NCBI RefSeq assembly: GCF_030272615.1
Contig: NC_081415.1
Span: forward strand, 190,986,270-191,050,269
Length of the DNA: 64,000 bases
DNA from: Cryptomeria japonica
Taxonomy: Eukaryota; Streptophyta; Pinopsida; Cupressales; Cupressaceae
Direction: 5' to 3'
The position numbers were made by a program, and so were the translations under genes. The notes below the pieces were generated by a model. The model was not told the origin of the DNA. It saw nothing but the letters and a program-made list of their open reading frames with translations, and did no database searches. Every line of letters begins with the position of its first letter. Position 1 is the first letter of the stretch. Below are positions 22,921-34,050 of this stretch, in pieces.

Positions 22921-25900
22921 TCAATCAAGAAGACCAACAGAAACTGATGAAGAAATTAGCTTCTCCTCTGGAATTGCCTTCGTGAACATATCGGCAGGCT
23001 TCTCACATGTGTGAATCTTCTCAAGCTGTAACTGACCCTCCTCCAAAATAGTCTGGATGAAGTGGTACCTGAGCTGAATGTGCTTTGTCCTTGAATGAAA
23101 GCAGAGTTCTTCGCAATATGAATGACACTCTAGCTATCCATATACAATGGGCAATCCTCCTATGTTTGACCCAATTCCTCTAGAAAACATTGTAACCAAA
23201 TCATCTCCTTGCTAGCTTCTGTAGCAGCAACATACTCAACTTCAGTGGTTGAAAGTGCAACAACCTTTTGCAGCCTAGAAATCCAACTGACTGCAGTTCC
23301 CCCTATAGTAAAAAAATACCCTGTAGTGCTCCTTCATGAATCAATATCACCTGCCAGATCAGGGTCAACAAATCCACTCAGAGTAGCATTAGATCCTTTG
23401 AAACATAATGCCTTCGTAGTGGTTCCTTTCAAATACTGAAGGATTAATTTCACAACATTCCAATGTTCCATACCCAGATTACTCATAAACCTGCTTACAA
23501 CTCCCACTGTATGTGCAATATCTAGCCTTGTGCATACCATTGCATACATCAAACTGCCAACAACTGATGAATACGGGATGTTAGACATTTTCTTGACCTC
23601 TTCCTGTGCCTTTGGGCACATCTCCTTAGTCAATTTGAAATGACTAGCCAGTGTACTAACTGCTTTTGCATCCTACATGTTAAATCTTTTCAACACCTTC
23701 TTTATATACTCACTTTGGGACAAATTCAAGGTTCTATTTTTTCTGTCCCGTGTAATCCTCATACCTAGAATTTGCTTAGCTACACCCAAATCCTTCATAG
23801 AAAATGACCTGGCTAATTTATGTTTAAGATCATTTATGTGTTCCATGTTAGACCCAACAACAAGCATGTCATGAACATAAAGCAACAGGATAATATAACT
23901 ACCATTATCCAATCTCTTTAAATATACACAATGATCAGAATGACATCTATGATAACCGTGTTCAGCCATGAAACTATCAAATTTTAAATACCATTGTTGG
24001 GGTGCTTGCTTTAGGCCATACAAACTTTTCTTCAACCTACACACCAAGTTCTCTTTACCTTTGACCTCATATTCCTATGGTTGCAACATGTAAATTTCCT
24101 CCTCCAAATCTCCATGGAGAAAAGTTGTTTTCAAATCTAATTGTTCAAGATGTAAATCATCTACAGCCATAAGACTAAGTACAGTTCTAATTGAAGTCAT
24201 TTTTACAATTGGAGAAAATATTTCATCATAATCTATACCCTTTTTCTATGCAAAACCTTTTACCACAAGTCTAGCCTTATATCTTTTCTAACCTCCTTCA
24301 GCCGATAAACCCATTTGTTAGGCAAGGCTCTTTTTTCTACAGGTAAAGGGACTAAGTCGCAAGTCTTATTTTTCATGAAGGAGTCCATCTCCTCTTTCAT
24401 GCCTAGCTCCCACTATTGTTTGACATCCACCTGCATTGCTTCTTCATATTCTTCTAGTTCACTAGAATCAGTTAATAATATAGAATACAAAGAAGGAGAA
24501 AATCTTTCAGGGAGTCTACTTGACCTCGTAGAATGTCTAACACTTGCAGGATTTTGTGGGACATTCTTTTGTTGCTGAGTATCAGGTACTTGTGGCATTT
24601 CATTTTCAGGAATCTCAGTCAACACCACATATTCTTGCTTGTCTTTTTCATGCTTCTTTTCCTGCATTTGTTCTTTATACATAACCTTCTCATTGAATAT
24701 TACATCTCTACTTCTAGTTATTTTCTTATTTTTAAAATCTCATAACTGATAGCCATATTCATCTATCTCATATCCAATGAAGGTACATTTCTGAGATTTA
24801 GCATCAAGCTTGGTTTTGTTTTCTTTATCAACATGGACAAAAGCTTCACAACCAAAGGTTTTCAGAAAAGAATAATTTATCTTTTTACCAGTCCATGCCT
24901 CCTCTGGAATACCACCATCCAAAGGGGTTGAAGGTCCTCTATTTATCAAATAGACAGTAGTATGTATAGCATCTACCCAAAAATGTAAGGGCAATCCAAC
25001 ATGCAATCTCATGCTCCTCGCACGTTCCATGATAGTCCTATTCATTCTCTCTGACACACCATTTTCCTATGGAGTTCCTGGAACTGTCTTCTACTTTCTA
25101 ATCCCATTTAAGGAGTAGTAATCTTCAAATGCCTTGCTGCAATACTCACCTCCATTATCCGATCTGAGACACTTCAACCTTTTTCCTGTCTCATTCTCAA
25201 CCAAAGCTTTCCATTTCTTAAAAGTTTCAAAAACATCTGATTTTTGTTTTAGGAAATATACCCATGTTTTTTTGGTTGAGTCATCAATAAAAATAACATA
25301 ATAACAAGAGCCACCAAGAGATGATACCTGAGCTGGTCCCCATACATCTGAATGCACAAGCTCTAACTTCTCACTCTTCTTCTCTTTCCCAACCTTGAGA
25401 AATCTGACTCTTTTCTATTTGCCATAAACATAGTTTTCACAGAACTCTAAATCAATCTTTTTTAGTCCTGGCAATAGATTTTTGGAGTGAAGGATTTTCA
25501 TCCCTTTCTCACTCATGTGCCCAAGCCTATGGTGCCACATTATTGAATCTGTTCTTGCAACATCTATTGTTGCTATCCCTACAGTAACTTTATCTATAGC
25601 AGCTAAGGTAGAGTAAGTGTTACTAGTACACAGATATAATATGCCTACCTTTGCACCTTTAGCTACTACTAATGATCCTTTAGTGACCTTCTAGATACTG
25701 TCTGAGAAGGTAACTACGCAACCTTCACTACCTAGTTGCCTTGCAGAAATTAAATTTCTTCTTAAGTTAGGAACATGTCTTACCTCCTGCAGAAACCAAT
25801 CATTTCCATTCTGCAACTTGATCTTTATCTTTCCTTTTCCAACAATTTGACAGGGCTCATTATCACCCAAATATATTTGTCCAAAATCACCTTGAACATA

Positions 25901-26833
25901 ATCTAGAAAATATTTTCTATAGGGTGTAGCATGAAATGAAGCCCCAAAATCTATTACCCAGGAATCATTAACATTATCCAAACATAAGATTAAAGCATCT
26001 TGTAAAGTATTACTTGCAATATTAGCTTCCTTACTGTCATTTTCATTTTTGTCTCCTTCTTTGTTTTTCTGAGACCAATAGTCTTTATTTAGATGACTAG
26101 GCTTTCCGTAGTACCAACAATCTTTCTTTCCTCTAGATTGAGAGCATCCTTTCTTTGACTTCCCTCATGACTTCTTATTCCAAGGGCCTTTTCCTTTTTC
26201 CTTTGATCTTCCTTTGTTCTCCACATTCAAAACACTGCTTGATGATGTTGGAGTCTCACCTGTACTTTTCCTTCGCATTTCCTCACTTAGGATAACATCA
26301 ATAATATCATCAAATACCAAATTATTTTTTCTAGAGAGAGAGTTACTTACAGCCATAACCAAGCTATTCCAGCTTTCTGGCAAAGAACATAAAATCAAGA
26401 GAGCCCTAACCTCTTCTGCAAAAGTAATTTTTACTGAAGACAATTAACTGGTAATTGTATTAAATTGATTTAAGTACTTCACTATAGATCCTCCCTCACT
26501 CATTTTCAAATTAAACAAACACTTCATAAGAAATACCTTATTCGAAGCCGAGGGTTTCTCATATAGCTTAGCCAATGTCGCCATCAAATCTACAGCTGTT
26601 TTTGCTTCTGTTATATTAAAAGCTACAGACGGTGCAAGGCACAATCGAATGGATCCCAGTGCCTTTCTATCTAAAATGTCCCATTCTTCATCTGACATTG
26701 TGGTCGCTTTATTTTCCTTTCCTTCTAATGGCCGCCACAAATCCTTTTGATATAGGTAATCTTCCATCTGCATTTTCCATAACTAATAATTCTAGCCATT
26801 AAACTTTTCGACCTTGAATTTGGAATCCTCCAT
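22921..26833 (-). pseudogene. E5 Gag-Pol polyprotein (copia, Tork/Tnt1-like), broken
   Basis: The likely start is the ATG at 26833 (MEDSKFKVEKFNG), with TAG codons soon after where Gln is expected. Domains right to left: UBN2-type Gag (26165-26773); a decayed zinc knuckle near 26110; protease with DFGASFHAT in place of DSGAS (near 25960); GAG-pre-integrase with WHHRLGHMSEKG; integrase (HSDVWGP, IDDSTKKTWVYF, NGVSERMNR); RT with LYGLKQAPQQWY and YVHD, so the second-position catalytic Asp of YVDD is lost; RNase H with FVDPDLAGD. The terminal TGA is at 22921-22923. The Tork assignment is from general resemblance only. This copy cannot encode active protease or RT. Confidence 0.9.
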
Positions 26834-26880
26834 TGCTCCCACTCAAATCTGAAAGTCCTGCCAATTTACAAAAAAACCTT

Positions 26881-26892
26881 GCTCTGATACCA
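26881..26892 (-). other. E5 primer-binding site
   Basis: The minus strand reads TGGTATCAGAGC, the exact initiator tRNA-Met complement, two bases from the LTR edge. Confidence 0.9.
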
Positions 26893-26894
26893 AT

Positions 26895-27200
26895 TGTTAG
26901 GGTTTCAAGAAGATCTGAAGCAAATATGAACTAACAATTATATGGAGATTTAAATACAAAAGATAAAGAAATAAAACAGGACACAGATAACACAAAGATT
27001 TAACATGGTTCACTCAGAATGGGTTATGTCCATCATACACAACCGTCCAATCTTTCTTATTATCCAGCAAAAATAGTACATCAACCTTCTAATGTCTTAA
27101 GCATCCCAACCGCTTATAACATGCATTTTTAGGGCAATAAACAAAGTCGGCCTTTTTAGGGTTTTATTACAATGTCGGTTTTCATCAACAAAAAAAATGG
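26895..27200 (-). repeat. E5 5' LTR, truncated
   Basis: It matches 22463 to about 22767. The last 55 or so bases of the LTR (ending TTTCAACA in the other copy) are missing, and the E4 LTR resumes directly at caaaaaagcttgaag (27201). Confidence 0.85.
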
Positions 27201-27830
27201 CAAAAAAGCTTGAAGACCTGTTTTGAATAACAGAGTATAGAGCCCAACAGATGGACAAGATTAGTTCTATGTCTATATTGTATTGAGCAAATAAGAATCT
27301 GCTTTAGCATTTTAGATGTGAAGTTGCAGATAGATTTTTATTACTGTTATTTTGTGAAGTGATAGAAAATCTCTTAACCGAGTGGACTTAACAGTCTTAT
27401 TTGTAAAACCCTCTAGCAAGGTGACATTCTAATTGAGTGTTTGAAATCCTTTAACAAGGTCACCTCTAACAAGGTGAAGATACTAACAGATCCGAGGGAA
27501 ATACCTTAACTGAGTCACATCTAGCAATGTGTTTGTAATCTTTAATAGGATTTTCTTTTAACCGAGCATACTCTAGAAGAGTATATTTCTTAGTGGGTCC
27601 GAAATCCCACAGTGGTTTTTCCCTATTTGGGTTTCCACGTTAAATCTGGTGTTATGATGTTTATATGCTTTTGAGTTTGCATGTTTATTAGTTTTGGTTA
27701 TATTACTAAAGTATATGTTACCGAGGTTGAATCTAATGTTTTTATGGAAGATTAAGTTTGTATGATTCACCCTGCCCTCTCATCTTATTAGTTTGGCATT
27801 TGTACTTAACATTAAGTATCAGAACTATCA
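27201..27830 (+). repeat. E4 3' LTR, right part
   Basis: It matches about 16375-17006 of the 5' LTR and ends AGAACTATCA before the TSD TAGTG. It keeps gtggtttttccctatttggg at 27612-27631. Confidence 0.9.
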
Positions 27831-28214
27831 TAGTGCTTCCTTCTCTTCCTTTTCCTCTAGCCAATGTTCATGCAAAGCTACATTCTCCTACTTGATCTTA
27901 GAAATCTCATGATCTCTCTCTTTGATAAGGTCTTCAACTGCCCTCCTTGCTTCAAGTTCTTGACTCATACGAATTGTTAGGGCTTCAAGTTCTCTTCTCA
28001 AATTAAGTTTTTCTCCATTCAGTTTCTCCACTTCTTTAGCCAGTGCATCAATGTTGGCCTCATCTAAAGAGTTGTTGTTAGAGATCTCCAATAATTGCTC
28101 AGTCATCTCTCTCCTCTTTACTTGTGAAGCCTTAAATCTGCCTCTTAGGGTTTCAATCTCTTCCATAGTTGCATCAAGTACTCTAGCCATCTCTCTATAA
28201 CTCATATCCCCCAT
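27831..28214 (-). pseudogene. E3 ORF1, N-terminal coiled coil
   Basis: The first ATG is at 28214 (MGDMSYREM), about 50 bases after the PBS; the frame is also open a few codons upstream. It codes for an uninterrupted coiled coil (EEIETLRGRFKASQVKRREM onwards) up to a TAG near 27886 that fits Gln. It runs into the E4 target site and continues at 15530. There is no similarity to the UBN2 Gag domain. Confidence 0.75.
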
Positions 28215-28262
28215 ATTGACTTTAGGGTTTCCTTCCAAGTAGTTAAACCTTCAGGAAGTTAA

Positions 28263-28274
28263 GCTCTGATACCA
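28263..28274 (-). other. E3 primer-binding site
   Basis: The minus strand reads TGGTATCAGAGC, two bases from the LTR edge at 28277. Confidence 0.9.
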
Positions 28275-28276
28275 AT

Positions 28277-29395
28277 TGATAGACTTATAAAGCACTAAGA
28301 GGGGGGGGGGCTGAATCAATTATAGAAAAAACAATAACACTTTAAAACTAGACTAGTAAAAACAATTAACCAATTTACTTAAGACTTTGCATGCAATCCA
28401 AAGTGTTATAACAACATTCACAATAAGTAAAACATTCACCATAACACAAGTGTTTATACATGAAAAACCCAACTAGCAAAAACCACAATGAGATGAGACT
28501 CACAAGTTAACTATCTACAGTAATAGGTAACTGGTCGGTTAAGGTCTAGAAAGTGCTATGTTGGGAGTGAATCTTGTTAGAGATTCCAAATCCCCATTAG
28601 GACCTATACCGGGTTAAAGATAATACCCTGTTAGGAGAAACTTGGGTAGAGGATTTCAAATCCAAACTAATGGATCACCTGGTTAGAGGATTTATATAAT
28701 GAAGCTTGTTAGAGCTTACCTAGTTAGGGGATTTAACTACTGTAGTGATTAGAAAATAATAGGTGGTATGATTTAGAAATAGCACATCTTTCTTGTATAG
28801 ATCCTTTTCTGCTCACTGACATACTTTGCAACTCCTTCTATAAATCATATAAACTCTAACTCACAACACGACTTGTATCTTGCATATCAAAATAACTCAT
28901 CACAATGCCTTCTTTATAGACATTAGATTTCATGTCGGCTTCAAGAACCTCATCACAATTTCCTTGGTTAAGTGTATCTGGACAATCTTTCATAAAACAT
29001 CACAAATCATCACCAAAAATGTCAGTTAGAGATAACTCATCACACAATCTATGAAACTAGTTGGAACACCGATACTGGTTTAGTGTTCACCACATTAAAT
29101 TCATATACCGATTGTATCCAAGTGCCTCCTTCTTGTTCTTTGCTGCATCTCAAAATTGGTGACAATAGAATTGACCAAAACTAATTATTTTTCCGACATA
29201 TACCAGTTGCCAATATACACTAGTTTAAATGCGTTCATACCGGTTGGACTTCTCTATACATATGATACCGGTTTGCAATATGAAGACCTAGGAGTAGTAC
29301 CAATTTGACCTAACTAATATATGTGTGTGTGTATGTGTATGCCAACAATGACAACACATAAGTCATCCAATACAAAAATCATCATCAAACCAACA
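28277..29395 (-). repeat. E3 5' LTR
   Basis: The LTR is 1119 bp, TGATAGACTTATAAAG to AACCAACA on the plus strand. Many substitutions and small indels separate it from 9621-10769, so the insertion is old. It carries the G-run gaggggggggggctgaatca and a (TG)n stretch near its outer end. Confidence 0.9.
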
Positions 29396-29400
29396 AATGG

Positions 29401-32400
29401 AAGAAGATGAAAGGATTACTTCTTTTATGGAGAGAGTTAATGAGATTGTTATGGGAATTCAATGTTGTGGTGGATCTCTGAGTGAAGATGAAATAGTTTC
29501 TAAAGTACTGAGAGCTTTTCCACCAACTTATAAGATGAAGGCTACTGAAATTAATAAGCTTAGATGTTTGGAAAACACCTTTGTTAATAGGGATACCTTG
29601 GTTGGGAAGTTATCTTCTTTTAAACTTGAGGAATTTGGACCTTCTAGAGCTGTAACATCTGAACCTTCTTTTCATGCATCTACATCATCTACTGACGAGA
29701 GTGATTGGAAAGCTTTATATGTGAAGGAAATAGAGGATATGAAGAAAGAAGATTATGAGTTTGAGAAAATTGAAGCCTTATTTGCTAGAAGGGTACTTAA
29801 AGGATCGTCGGAAAGTAAGTATGAAGGAAAATCACCTTTTAAATGCTTTGCATGTAATAAGATAGGTCATTTTGCATCTAGATGTCTTGAAATGAATTCA
29901 AGATTTGAAGAAAGAGCTACAAGATCTTTTAATCCTAACCATGATTATCAGAACAAGCATAAGTACAGGAGAAACAAAGACAAATCATGCTACTATGAGG
30001 ATGAGGAAGGTGTGATTGATTCAGATGATGAACCAACACAAGATTCAACTAGTGGATCTGGCAATGGAAATGAATGAGTATTTTTGGCTATCAAGGAAGA
30101 TGATTTGGTACTTGAAGAGAAGGCCCTTGCTGCTAAAATTGAAGACAAGGATTAATGGGTAATTGATAGTGGATGTTCACATCATGTGACTAGAGATAGA
30201 AGGAAGTTCTTATCTTTGCAAGAATTTGATGGTGGTTTCGTTAGATTTGGAGATGAAAAAGAATGTATGATCAAGGGAAGAGGAATAATATAATTGGATG
30301 GTAAGCATAATACTAATAATTTTTATTATGTTGAAGGTTTAAGGCATACTCTTTAGAGTGTAGGATAGTTGGTGGATAAGGGATTTCAGTTACAATTCAA
30401 GAATGGAAAATGCAAGATTATCAACAGATCTAGATTGGAGATTGCAACCATTACATAGACTAAAAGTAACATTTTTCATTTGAACTCCGGTGAGAAGACA
30501 TGTTTGATTGCACAAATTGATGAGAGTTGTCTATGGAATAAGAGGTTGTGTCATGTGAATTTTGATTGCATTGTGGAGAGCACAAACATCAAGGTGGATG
30601 AGTAGAAGAAAAGTCAAATAAGAACTTACGAGAGAGAACAGACAATGGAAATGATCATAACTAAATTGGTAGCACCTACACTAGAACAAAATATTGAACC
30701 AGTTACTCCAACTGTATTAGAAAATTCAACAGTAAGTAAAGATTAGGTTAGAGGAACATAAAATCAGAAGACTCTTAAGTATGTAAGGTTGAATCATGCA
30801 AAAGATCAAATCATTGGAGACAAAAACAAAGGAGCGATGACAAGAAGAAGGTTGCCAGCTAATGAGGTATATTTTATTTCTCAAGTTGAACAGGAATCAG
30901 TAATTGAAGCTTGTAAAGATGAATGTTGGATGAAAGCTATGTAAGAAGAATTAGATCAGATATAAAAGAATAACACATGGACTTTAGTTCCCTAGCCTAA
31001 AAATAAGAATGTTATTGGAACTAAATGGGTTTTTAGGAATAAATTGAATGAAGATGGACAAGTTGTGAGGAATAAAGCTAGTTTGGTTTGTGAAGGATAT
31101 TCTCAAAAGGAAGGAATTGATTATGATGAAACTTTTGCACCGGTAGCTAGGATTGAAGTTGTGAGATAATTTCTTGCTTATGCTACACATAAGAACTACA
31201 AGGTTTATCAGATGGATGCTAAGTGTGCATTTCTAAATGGAGATCTTGAAGAGGAAGTTTATATTGAGAAACTTGATGGATTTTCACTTTCAGATGACAA
31301 AAACATGGTTTGTAGGTTAAAGAAAACTTTATATGGATTGAAACAAGCCCCTAGAGCCTGGTATGCAAGACTGGATAAATATCTTTTGAAGCTTGGTTTC
31401 ACTAAAGGTAATACTAACAATACTTTATACTATAAGATCACTCATGATGACATATTGATTATTGAAGTCTTTGTTGATGATATCATTTTTTGAGGTGAAG
31501 ATAAGTTGTGTATAGAATTCTCTAACAATATGAAGAATGAATTTGAGATGTCTATGATTGGGGAGATAAAATTCTTCTTAGGTTTGTAGATTACACAAAC
31601 TGATAAAGGTATTTTTATCTGTCAAACTAAGTATGCTAGAGAGTTGTTGAAGAAATTTTGGTTGGAAATTCTAAACCGGTTGGTACTATGATGGTTACAA
31701 GTGAGAAATTGACAAAGAAAGATGCATCTACACTAGTAAATCCTACAAGGTACAAGTCTATGATTGGTGGTTTGTTATATCTGACTCAGACTAGACCGGA
31801 TATAATGAATGCAGTTTGTATTGTATCAAGATATCAGAGTGATCCTAGAGAAAATCATGAGTGCGTTGAAAAGGATTTTTCAGGTATTTGCAGGGAACAA
31901 CTGAATATGGTTTGTGGTATCCTAAAAATGATGACTTTACATTATGTGCATATACTGATATAGATTGGGCTAGAGATGTTGATGATTGAAAGAGCACATC
32001 TGGTGGAGCTGTCTTTCTTGGAAAGAAACTTGTTTCATGGATTAATGAAAAGTAGTCATGTACCTCTTTATCTACTTCTGAAGCTGAGTATGTTGCTGCT
32101 CTTACTATCTGTACACAAGTTCTATGGATGAAGCAAATGTTGAAGATATAAAGGTGGATTGTAATTAACCGGTAGTTATTCACTGTGATAACTCTGCTGC
32201 TATTGATATATCAAAGAATCTGGTATTTCATTCTAAGACAAAACACAAATCTATCAAGTATAAATTTTTGAAGGAAAAGGTGGAAGAAAATGAAGTCAAA
32301 CTGGTTTATGTGAACACTAAAGAGCAGATTGCAGACATATTCACTAAACCTTTGCCTAAAGAATCATTTGAGTACTTTAGAGACAAATTGGGGGTTTCTA

Positions 32401-32420
32401 CCCCTCTGGTAGAGACCTGA
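29401..32420 (+). pseudogene. E2 Gag-Pol, remainder; integrase core deleted
   Basis: It continues the gag frame of 9229-9620. Open to 30074: the rest of Gag and a zinc knuckle CFACNKIGHFASRC (near 29850). A TGA at 30075 follows. Protease with VIDSGCSHHVT is at about 30160-30192. GAG-pre-integrase (NKRLCHVNFDC) then jumps in frame at about 30570 to ESTNIKVDE, the segment that follows integrase in E4; about 790 bp, the entire integrase core, is missing. RT follows with FLNGDLEEEVYIE, LYGLKQAPRAWY and FVDDIIF near 31473, then RNase H (CDNSAAIDISKN in broken form) ending at TGA 32418. Several stops are TAG or TAA where Gln is usual, and there is at least one frameshift near 31660. Confidence 0.9.
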
Positions 32421-32776
32421 GTGATGTTGATTGGCATTAGTTTGATATGCATTATCAGAGCTATTACTCATTCCAGATTGATGTGGTGGTGCTACTACTC
32501 AGGGGGAGTAGTCAGCTATAAGAATAAGAGGATTTATGATTTTTCTTTGATATTTATGTTAGATATTTGGCATTGATGTCAAAGGGGAAGAGTTATTCTT
32601 GTGAAAAACATAAGGGAGAGATATATTCATTAGGGGAGTTTGGTTCAGAGCTTCATTGCTATATCATTTTGTGGGAGATTGTTGGTTGTCTTCCATAGGG
32701 GGAGACTTGTTTGACATTTATTGGCACTTGGATGTTTTTCACATCTACTGTTGCTATCAATGCCACAGGGGGAGAT
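32421..32776 (+). other. E2 3' untranslated tail with a PPT array
   Basis: Noncoding. Purine blocks at about 32499 (tcagggggagtag), 32578 (tgtcaaaggggaag), 32695 (atagggggagac) and 32764-32775 (cacagggggaga). Two of them follow a near-palindrome of the type ggcattgatgtc or gctatcaatgcc. Confidence 0.7.
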
Positions 32777-34050
32777 TGTTGACAATTTGGAGGAGTTGAT
32801 TATGTGTTGCATTGACGTTTTGTCATTGATGGAAACACTGGTTGTTTTGGTTGTTTACCAGTTTGCGATTGGTTGCGGTAGAGTGGTTGGATTATGATAT
32901 TGATCTGGTATGCTCTAGTATGCTTTGGTTTGTGAAATTGATTTGGATCTACCATTCATGCTATTTTGATGCATATCATGATTAGTTGGTTCAAGATTTG
33001 ATGACTCATATACTATCATTTGTTCTAGTAAACCTTTTGGTCACCAATAAGGGTTTTACTGGCAGAGCTTTGTTGAAGATCTTTTGATGCACATGATAAG
33101 TGGTGTTTGTGCAGCTTCTATATGGCTTTTAGGATGTTTTTGGTTATCTTGTTTGTGTTCCTATTGATCGGTGGTGTTGGATTTGGTTTATGATGACCTA
33201 TTTTGGGTCCGGTGTTATCTAGGTTATGGACAGGTTTATATAACATGCTAGAGGATGTTCCTGATGCGTTACCGACAGGATTTAATGATTGGTTTATATT
33301 GTTTTCAGCCTAAGCCGACTTGGTTGATCATTGGATTGTGGATTTATGTTATGAATTTATTGTATTATCTTTTAGGTGGCTGACCTAATTGTTTAGGTAC
33401 TAGATTGGTATAAATATGATGTAAGATCTCTTTGCAAATAATGGGATTAAGGGAATTATGGTTATGGGATGGTTATGCGATTACATGTTCGAATAATGTT
33501 GTAATCATATGGAGGAGTTTTGGTCGATAATAGGTAATCGAATTGGGTTGTTAAGAGAGGTTGAAGACCTCTGGTACTGAGCTTAACCAAAACTATACTC
33601 AGGCATAGGAGATGTTATCTTTGCAGTTCACTCTTCTTTCCGGATTGTAGTCTGGATTTATTTTGTAGTCAGTGAGGCTCCTTTTGTGATGAGTAGTGTG
33701 CTCTAGGATGTTGGCTTTCCTGCATGTGCAGGCCCCTCATTTTTTAATGACATACTTACTACAAAAGTATTATCTGACTGTGGGTAGGATTCCCACTGTG
33801 ATTTTTCCCTTTACTAGGTTTTCCACATACAAATCTTGGTGTCATGTGTTCTGGATGGATGGTAACTATTCTATGATTTATGTTTATGTTTAATTGCTAT
33901 ATTAGTTATTCTGTTATTTATTTTATGCATTTCGGTATTGAGTTTATGTGTTCCGGTAATAAGGATTGGAATGCTTAAAGTTTTTTTAATATGTTGACAA
34001 TTGATTCACCCCCCTCTTAGTTGTCCTTTGGTTATCTAAGTTATTTAACA
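32777..34050 (+). repeat. E2 3' LTR
   Basis: The LTR is 1274 bp, TGTTGACAATTTGG to TATTTAACA, and pairs with 7910-9172. Confidence 0.92.
33409..33416 (+). promoter_or_regulatory. TATA box in the E2 3' LTR
   Basis: TATAAATA is identical to the 5' LTR copy at 8532. Confidence 0.55.

Larger units (their letters stand above)
22463..27200 (-). mobile_element. E5: copia LTR retrotransposon
   Basis: In minus orientation the 5' LTR is 26895-27200 (truncated) and the 3' LTR 22463-22823. The PBS is TGGTATCAGAGCAAGG and the PPT reads aagtgggagat. One complete but mutated gag-pol lies between them. The LTRs are short (361 bp) and unrelated in sequence to the other copia LTRs here. It is inserted in the 3' LTR of E4; the right end was later deleted together with about 20 bases of the host LTR, so no TSD can be read. 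Confidence 0.9.
15531..27830 (+). mobile_element. E4: copia LTR retrotransposon, split by E5
   Basis: The 5' LTR is 15531-17006. The 3' LTR begins at 21600, is interrupted by E5, and resumes at 27201-27830. A perfect TSD, TAGTG, lies at 15526-15530 and 27831-27835. The PBS is at 17009 and the PPT (aaaaggggcagat) directly before 21600. The internal region has the full copia order gag, protease, integrase, RT, RNase H in one frame, with many stops. It is inserted in ORF1 of E3. Confidence 0.93.
9621..29395 (-). mobile_element. E3: pol-less ORF1+ORF2 LTR element, split by E4
   Basis: The 5' LTR is 28277-29395 and the 3' LTR 9621-10769, in minus orientation. The PBS is at 28263-28274 and the PPT (aaagggggagat on the minus strand) just outside 10769. 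The target duplication is GATGG (9616-9620) against AATGG (29396-29400). The internal sequence without E4 is about 5.2 kb and codes for a coiled-coil/CCHC ORF1 and an ORF2 that aligns in segment order with ORF2 of E1, E8 and E11, though LTR and protein sequences differ clearly. No pol is present. Confidence 0.88.
7910..34050 (+). mobile_element. E2: copia LTR retrotransposon, split by E3
   Basis: The LTRs (7910-9172 and 32777-34050) begin TGTTGNCAATTTGG and end in (C/T)TAACA. The PBS follows the 5' LTR and a PPT (cacagggggagat) precedes the 3' LTR. Flanks ACCCA (7905-7909) and ACACA (34051-34055) match at four of five bases, compatible with an old TSD. Its gag-pol reading frame is cut at 9620 by E3 and resumes at 29401. 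The integrase core has been deleted, so the copy is dead. Confidence 0.9.
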
